Assembly (NCBI GenBank): GCA_026168455.1
Contig: CM047428.1
Location: 1,740,887 to 1,804,886 of the forward strand
Direction: 5' to 3'
From: Theocolax elegans
Lineage: Eukaryota > Arthropoda > Insecta > Hymenoptera > Cerocephalidae
Length of the DNA: 64,000 nt
Shown here: positions 56,641-64,000 of the stretch, piece by piece
How the letters are laid out: each line of letters opens with the position of its first letter
How positions within the stretch are numbered: position 1 is the first letter of the stretch
The notes under the pieces: generated by a model
Database searches by the model: none
What the model saw: only the letters and a program-made list of their open reading frames with translations
Told to the model about the DNA's origin: nothing
Program-made: the position numbers and the translations under genes

Positions 56641-59600
56641 ACCTAATTCTTTCACAATCTATTATTTTCGCTCGTGTACTCAATTTATTCGATATTTTTA
56701 TTTTTACCTTACTCTGTAAAACGCGCTCACGTTATACACGACACACACACACACACACACACATATTTTGTTAAATATATTGGTTAATTATATTCAACTT
56801 ATTTTTTTTTTCGTTCATATATACTATACAGATAAATGTTTCGTTGTAGATTATCTATATATTTATACCTCCCTTTTTTTTATAATTATGGCGTTATACA
56901 ACTTGTTATTTATGTGTATATATACCTATATTCGTGGCGAATCGTCGGTTATTTTATTTTGGTATCGTCGTCATATATATAGGTATATATACATAAACAC
57001 ACGATAATACCAGTGTTAGAGAAAAATGTGGATAATATGAAAATTTATACTTACTTATAATATGCCTTGGGAATTGTGCCGATTTTCTTTTTACGAGAAA
57101 TTAATTAACGAAACGCTTCTTCTTCTTCTTCTTCTTTTAAATAAAAATTGAACGTTTCTCTTATAAGAGTATATTTGTTTCAATTAAACGAGCCTAATAC
57201 AATTATTTTTCGACTGGTAAAACTGGACTGTTCATCGTTCGATTAGTACAACTTTTTCCCTCTCTCTTTTTTTTAATCAACAGTTTGCCACATATTTTGT
57301 ACGTTAGAACTTTGTCAATCTTATATATATACTTACTCATATTGTATGGTAATTCAGATTTTTTTTAAACCTAAAAAAATACTAAACAGTTTATTGCGTA
57401 TAAACATGAAAATGGTATATATACGTTAAAAATCATTTTCGTCTATATTTGTCGCTAAAATAAATTAAAGTATTTATGGTATATGGTAGACGTTTTTGAA
57501 CCGACAATTTACGCTTTGACATTTTAACCTGAATATCCTTCATTTACAGTATGTATAGTCTTTATTTTAATTTACGCTATTAAGTAATTGACCATTTAGA
57601 TAATTATCATATTTAATCAAATTAACGCATTTCGAGATTACGTCCAATTCGGAAAATAATATATGGGAAAAAAATTATTTCGTCGTCAGACAGACGTTTT
57701 TTTAACGAAAATATTTTAAAAAAAACTATCGGATTTAACTTAAAAGTTATCATAGTGTGAGGAAATAGTTTTTTAGTATATTTTGAACAATACATACACA
57801 ATCGTATCTTATAATGAAATTGTAGATAAAGAAATATTAATTATATTTGAAATAATACTTTTTAATAAGTAATATAAAATATTTTAAATAATGTAAAACG
57901 CTTCTGATCACCTAGTATATATAACCAAATCACACCCTGTTTTTAATTAAAAATAACACTTGTCGCCAAAAATTAAAAGGTTATATATAAGTATAATGTA
58001 CATTTTTTCAAAATCAAAGCATTTATATTAAACACTTTCTAATAAAACACCACCCGTATAATAAATGAACTTGAAAAAAAAATGTTTTACCTAACCTCAA
58101 AATACTCAACTTCCACACAGGATAATTCACATTCCCGTATATTTTCTAAATAAAAAGGATGCACGCAACAACAAAAAACAAATACTCCGTCCATGTCACA
58201 AAGGAACCTAACAAACCGCAAAACTCGAACGTACGATCACAAGAATCGATATATATCACGCACAAATGCACACACACACACACACACACACACTGCACGT
58301 ATAAGATCAAGAAAGAAAAGGTACATAAAAATGTAACGGTAAGAAAATCAAAGTATAAACGCGGAAAAATGTCCAAGAAGTATATAGAAATAAAAGATTC
58401 TGATCGACAAAGTATATCAGAACTGTCTTCACCTTGGTTTTCTACTTGGTCCTCTTTTTATTACGGTGCTCGGTTTCTCTTTATTTGTCCTCTTCCTCCT
58501 CCTCCTCCTCCTCCTCCTCCTTCTTTTCATTCTCAATGTGTGTGTGTGTGTCTGTATATATATACATAGCCTACCTTAAAGAAGCTCGGTCCATTGTTTT
58601 TCAGGGTCGCTTCCTCCATCTTCATCTCCTTGTTCTTACCGTTCGAAAGACGAGAAAATTCCTTCAGTACTGGGTATAATATTCGCTCTATCCAAAGTGG
58701 CTCTGAATTAAATACCTTAAAAAGAAAGATCCATCCTACTCGGAAGTTTTTCTCTTCGTCCGATCGATGATTTCGATGTCTAAGCAATTTAGATTTAGAA
58801 ATTACGAATTTAAAGAAGATTTCTACCAACAAGTTACACATGAATTACGTGGAGGTTAACTTTTTAGTTTTATTATATTGGTGAAGTGTATAACGATCGA
58901 TCGTTTCGAATTTCTGTGGATTTGTAATTAAACGCGGTACTATTTCCATTTATCTATTTATACATCGAGGATATTCCATTAGAGAAAGAGAGAGCGGGAG
59001 AGAGAGAGAGAGAGAGAGAGAAAGGCAGGCAGAAAAGTTTGCAAAGTGATAATAATTAGATTTGATTTAACATTACGATATTTTAATTACTTTTATTTGC
59101 TCCACTAGTTTGTGGGTTTCCATTTTTGTTTCTCAACAACACCAGCTCGAATTTGGAGATACATCCAAATTTAATCCTATATCAAGCAATTTTTCACTTT
59201 CTAAACGTTAGAGGAAGTTTCAATCTAATTCTACCTAATGATGTGAAAAAGATAATAAAATTCCACGTATGATACCAACAGGAATTCTCACGTTTACTCC
59301 TTACGAGAAGGTAGCAAGACAATAATTTTAACCTTGTGATGTTGTGTCTTAAAACTGCTCAATCATATATATGCATTTACCAGCAATTTTTACTATCTAG
59401 TTCTGAGATTGAAATTTCTACCAAAGTTATATATGTAGAGATTGTGATTTATCGTAGTGAAATGAAGAAATAAAATTGAGATAAGATGATATAGAATTGA
59501 ACTTGTTTAAAAGAAAGGGATATATATCACTTGATCATCGATGTTCAGCTGAAATAATTTGATACAGTTTCCTTTTTAGATGATTCATCTGCTATCCCAT

Positions 59601-60529
59601 TTGAGAAGAAAATTAATACCGTTTAATCAGCAATTTGCAAGACGCGTCATAGTCTTATTTATATAGCCTTTTAGTAAACTATCACGTAATGATAATGTTT
59701 ACTCTAATGGTCGCTTCATCACAATTTCGCCAAATTTTGGTTACCAAAATACAATATTCCTCATAATTTGACCAATTTCTTTAATTAGGGGGCATTATGA
59801 ACAAATAATGATTATTTTTGTATAAATCTCATCATAATTTGGCTAAGAAGACTTTTGGCAAACTAGTCATTACTCTAATGTGCACAATACTTTATAAATT
59901 TCATCATAACCCTAGTAGAAATTTAACATTTGAAAGTTAAATAAAATTCGAATTTTGTCATTAATTTGGACATTTATTGGGTATTTATGGGCCAATTTCT
60001 AATAGGGAATTTGGACAAATTTTGGTTAACACAAACTTCGAATTACAATTTGTCCAAATTCTACATAAAATCATTCTGACTAATTAATTTATAATATACC
60101 ATAGTATGATGTGATATATTTGACCATTATTTAACCAACTGCTGGCAACAAACTATCCTGACCAAATAATAGTATAACCATAATGATTGACCGAATTCCG
60201 GTTAAAAGGATTTTGTCGAAATAATGTTATAAGATCTCTATTACCACGATAGATCATAAAACGAACCACCATGCGCCATGATCTATTGCAGTTTTGCTGT
60301 TGCGCCGCACTTTAGAAAAGCTAAAAATGCAACTAAAAAAGTTGATCTTGAACAATTTCATCGAGCGAGGAGGAATCGTAGTGAAACGAATTTAAATGGG
60401 AAATAAAAGAATAAAAAGAGGATGGAGAGATATATAAATAAATAAATAAATCAGTATAAAGCGTGAAATTCAAAGTTCCATCCGGAAGTCGGTAAGATCG
60501 TTTGGTTAAATTTCTCGCGCTTGGGCGTG
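56641..60529. other. AT-rich DNA with microsatellites, no gene
   Basis: (AC)n at 56739-56762 and 58267-58292, (CTT)n at 57117-57136, (CCT)n at 58494-58522, broken (AG)n at 58985-59021. 59.9-60.0 kb has CCCTAGTAGAAATTTAA, also found at the arm of the element at 20682. No exon recognised. Confidence 0.5.
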
Positions 60530-60633
60530 TACAAGCTCGTTAGGTACGCCCGGAGCGTCGTCGGCGATATTAAAGGGATCTTCGCGGGGGCACGACTACA
60601 CTATCCACCGCGAAACCGCGAACAACTTACTCG

Positions 60634-60674
<41 letters not shown>

Positions 60675-60749
60675 GCTCGCTCTTGGATCGCCAGTGGTGA
60701 AAAACCAAGGGAAAAGTCTCTCGACTACTACAACCACCGGGGGCCCTCT

Positions 60750-60789
<40 letters not shown>

Positions 60790-61200
60790 GGAAGAGGGTG
60801 GGGGGAATAGAGATAGAGAACACGCTCGAGGCCATCGTTGAAACCAGCTGCATTCCGGGCCATTAGAACTCGGCGCGGTGGTAGTGAAAATTTACTGTCG
60901 TAACCCAGTCTCCTCTAATGCAGTTGGTTGCGCGCGCCGGTCTATATACCAGACGGAGAGCGAGAGAGAGCGAGAGAGTCGAGTCTCCTCGAAGCAACCT
61001 CGATGTATATATGTGTATATACGTATAGATATATATATGTACCGCGTGGTTATATGGACGTGCTGTAGAAGCTGCCACCACCACCACCACCACCACCAGC
61101 ACCGCAGTTAAGGATGCATTGGCTCGACCTATACTGTATACACTCTGGAAGTTAACGTTTAGCCGCGGGAGAGCAGTCGAATAAATTGGCTGCGGCTCGG
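60530..61200. promoter_or_regulatory. CpG-rich island flanked by CT and AG repeats
   Basis: GC-rich from GTACGCCCGGAGCGTCGTCG (about 60543), then (CT)n at 60637-60669, (AG)n at 60756-60785, CGGCGCGGTGG and GCGCGCCGG, and (ACC)n at 61076-61098. The composition suggests a promoter or regulatory island. Frames on both strands are low-complexity. Confidence 0.3.
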
Positions 61201-62428
61201 GGATGGTTATACGGACCAACGACTTTTTACTTCCTTCCTTACTTCCTCCTCTTCCTATCTGTGTAGTATCCTACCTATACACACACACACACACACACCC
61301 ACCCACACATATCCTTCACTATACACTTCTTATTTCTATTTATGCACTTGCTTCTCCTTCTGCTTCTCCTTATTCCTTTTCTCTCGGTCTACATCGATTT
61401 CCTGGCGCAAGAGATAACTCTGCCATTATTCAAACAAATGATTATTCTGATACTCTCGTTTTTAAAGAGGACGCGACCTTTAAAATATTAACCTAATGAT
61501 GACTGATGGATGGATTCCTTTTCGGTGGAAACAATCTGACCCCCTTATTAAACCCATCTTTTATAAATATATTCTACCAAATTGATAGAATCTGGGATTC
61601 TCATTGGGTTTTCAGAGTTTCCAACTTCAAATTGGCTGATTCCGCGAATCTTCAATGGAGATTCTTGCCAAAAAATTATGCAGTTTATCCTGGATATATT
61701 ATACACATATACCTCTTGAAACACTCGTTACTAATCAATATCTAATGCGATTCTAGATCATTGCACCTCGAAATTAAGTTGTCATTTTTACATTCAAGCT
61801 GGCAGATCGAATACGAAGTTGCGTTGTCGAAGTGTTATCGATTCTTTCAAGAACATTGTTCCAGCCCAATAGTATCTTGATTCCAGATCATTTACACAAG
61901 CTTTTAAACAAACGCGTAAACTCTGATTGCGTATTGGATTCTCGATCTGTAACTTAGAAATCATCAAACTCTAATTTTGGATTGGATGGTGAATCTGCAA
62001 CTTAGGAACATCAAATTTTGACTTTAGTTTCTGCAATCGTCGACTCGAAAAAATCTCCGAGTAACAAAATTCACGACAAAAATATTGATTATTCTATCAC
62101 AAATTGTAATTTGTAAATCGTTAAGAATGATCATCTCGTGATCAACCAGTCGAAATATCCTTATAAATATCAAAATGTAAACTTTAGATACGTGATCGTC
62201 CAATCGAAAAATCCTGGAGTAACGAAATTCAGACGAAAACATTGAGTTGAGTATACGCACATAATTATTCCAGTATATTTTCATATCCAATTCAGAGGAA
62301 TCGATTGTAAAGAGGATTGGATATAAGACGACAAAGATACCGATCGAATACGAAAAAGAAAGGAAAAAAGAAATACTCGATGAAGAAAGTTATCTATATA
62401 GAGGGAGGAAGGGGGTTAGCATACAGAA

Positions 62429-62489
<61 letters not shown>

Positions 62490-63811
62490 GCGAAATCCCA
62501 GTGAACGTCTTATTTATTTTCGTGCAAGGCTGTACACCCGATACGAGGTCTCGAGAAGAGGAGACTAAAAGACGTCCTCCTCCTACCCTCTTTCCTTCCT
62601 GGCTCTATCGCCGTCTTCGTCTCTTTCTCGAGTAGTTTCGAGCTTGAGCTCTGGTGTCGTGCAGCAATGTTATCTGCCACCCCGAGCAGAAAGAGAGAGA
62701 GAGAGAGGGAGGGAGCGAGTGCTCGAGAGCAAAAAGAGAAGGGAACGAACGAGAGAACTCTCCCAAGAGAGAAAAGGAAGACGAAGAAGCAGGAGAAGAA
62801 GGAAGAAGAAGAAGAAGATGCCGGAGTCTGTGCCTCGCGGTAATGGCTTATAGCCAGAAACTCTTCTCTTTCTTTTTACCTTGTTCAAAAGAGCGAGAGC
62901 GAGAGGGAGGGAGATGCTCGATCCAGCTGTCTGCTCGTTCTCGACGTCTTTGACGAGGAGCCGCAAGAGAGGAAGAGTGAGAGAGAGAGAGAGAGAGATA
63001 GAAAGAGGAATCCACTTAGCGCAACACCTCCGTCATTCGGAATTCTGAGTTCTTCGGAATGGCACTTTGAAAAATCTTCTCTCGTATACTCTTTCTCCTA
63101 AAGCCCCTTCTTCTTCTTCTTCTTCTTCTTCTCCTCCTCCTTCTTCTTCCTCATCTTCTCCCTCTTTATTTTTTATTCCTTTTTTTCCGCTCTATACCTA
63201 GAACTCCCTCTTTCTATTGCGAAGTACATCCTTAAAATTATCCATTCTTTTTCGGCATACATAAAGACCCCATATATTTTACCCATTCATCCTTTACACG
63301 CTATTTACCGCGCGAGCGCGCAAATTGCGCACACGCCTCTACGAAATAATACGAATACACTGATGCGCATGTGCGTATATATATATATAAACACACACAC
63401 ACACACACCTCTTTTATCTAATTAACCGTCGAGCTTAACGAAATTTCGAATATTCATTGTGATATATTTCGGCGAATCGTTCTTCACAATATTTCGGATG
63501 ACGATTTTATAATCTATGCGAAATATATTCGTGGCGCTCGCCAACGACGTGTCTATATGTATGTATATACCATCCTGATAAATTTCGAAGGAAAGGCCAA
63601 AACCTCGTTCCGTTCAAAGTGGTTAGCTTGTAAATACGAAATAGCAAATGTACAAGAAGAGGAAGAAAAAAAAAAGCACAAACGTTAAATGGTATAGAGA
63701 AAGATAGTGTACGGACAAAACAACTTGTTTCACATTCGTTTCTGCGCTACGGTCTTTTGTTGTTGCGCTACGTTATAAAAAAGAGAAGAGAAAGATATAT
63801 ATATGTATATA
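61201..63811. other. Mixed sequence with long (AG)n and (TTC)n
   Basis: (AC)n near 61278-61298; frames at 61203-61745 unrecognised. (AG)n at 62432-62482; purine-rich GAAGAAGAAG near 62800-62820; (TTC)n at 63108-63132; (AC)n at 63389-63408. GCGCTACG occurs twice near 63745-63772. No gene supported. Confidence 0.45.
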
Positions 63812-64000
63812 TGGGCTATTTCACGTCAAGTGGTACGATGAAAATTTTAAATCGCTCCAAAATTTGAATTCAGGCTGGAAATATCTTTCAGAAGATAGAA
63901 AAAAATTTTTAGGTGTTAAAAATAATTTGCTTAAGAGTTATTCCACCATGAAAAATGGAAATTTTTCAATTTTTTAGAAAAATTTCTATTTTCAAAGCCA
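63812..64000 (+). repeat. Dispersed repeat copy cut by window end
   Basis: Begins GGGCTATTTCACGTCAAGTGG and runs to CTATTTTCAAAGCCA at the last base. Its last 110 bases are the reverse complement of about 45530-45640, so it would continue into the CAAAATCTATTG part beyond the window. Same family as 37470-37655. Confidence 0.85.

Overview
The window is non-bacterial DNA that looks like an insect nuclear genome, most likely a hymenopteran. The background is AT-rich with short CpG-rich islands, and it carries dense AG/CT, AC/GT and TA microsatellites, trinucleotide runs, fold-back elements, and tRNA-like sequences with internal A and B boxes. There are no operons or ribosome-binding sites. The insect/hymenopteran call is inference from composition; no gene here fixes the taxon. 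I found no complete protein-coding gene. Almost every open frame is a chance frame in a microsatellite or repeat. The best host coding signal is one short 3'-terminal exon on the minus strand (14309-14376), with branch point, acceptor, stop codons and a double AATAAA. This suggests that much of the DNA to its right could be intronic or intergenic for a large minus-strand gene.

Layout. 1-11.5 kb is a nested tandem segmental duplication. Blocks a (about 570 bp), b (CpG-rich), r (TTTC/TTCC repeat), t (array of tRNA-like modules on the minus strand), c and d recur as a / a-b-r-t-c / a-b-r-t-c-d / r-t-c-d. In the last copy r has grown to about 45 units of an 8-mer. 11.5-14.2 kb is a CpG-rich island, microsatellites and purine-rich DNA. 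14.2-14.4 kb holds the terminal exon. 18.8-19.4 kb holds a 130-bp block in three copies. 20.7-21.2 kb is a small inverted-repeat element.

21.4-32.95 kb is the most striking part: an array of one roughly 2.4-kb unit arranged head-to-head and tail-to-tail. It forms two giant near-perfect palindromes (about 3.4 and 4.3 kb) and ends with one full-length unit. The unit has diverged inverted arms, a tRNA-like module with canonical A-box to B-box spacing and a pol III-type T run, and a conserved 99-codon frame of unknown function. It looks like an undescribed non-autonomous fold-back element, although an assembly or amplification artefact must be excluded for the palindromes.

The right half (33-64 kb) is low-copy AT-rich DNA with scattered regulatory-looking islands: two TATA promoter candidates (34.83 and 49.80 kb), a pair of CTCF-like motifs (39.49 and 39.81 kb), a Fox/Sox/homeodomain-rich island at 42.6 kb and a CCAAT-containing CpG island at 56.1 kb. 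It also holds a dispersed repeat family (37.5, 44.6-45.6 and 63.8-64 kb, with a direct-plus-inverted triplication in the middle copy), a 167-bp MITE-like inverted repeat at 46.75 kb and a (GGGTA)n G-tract run at 55.88 kb.
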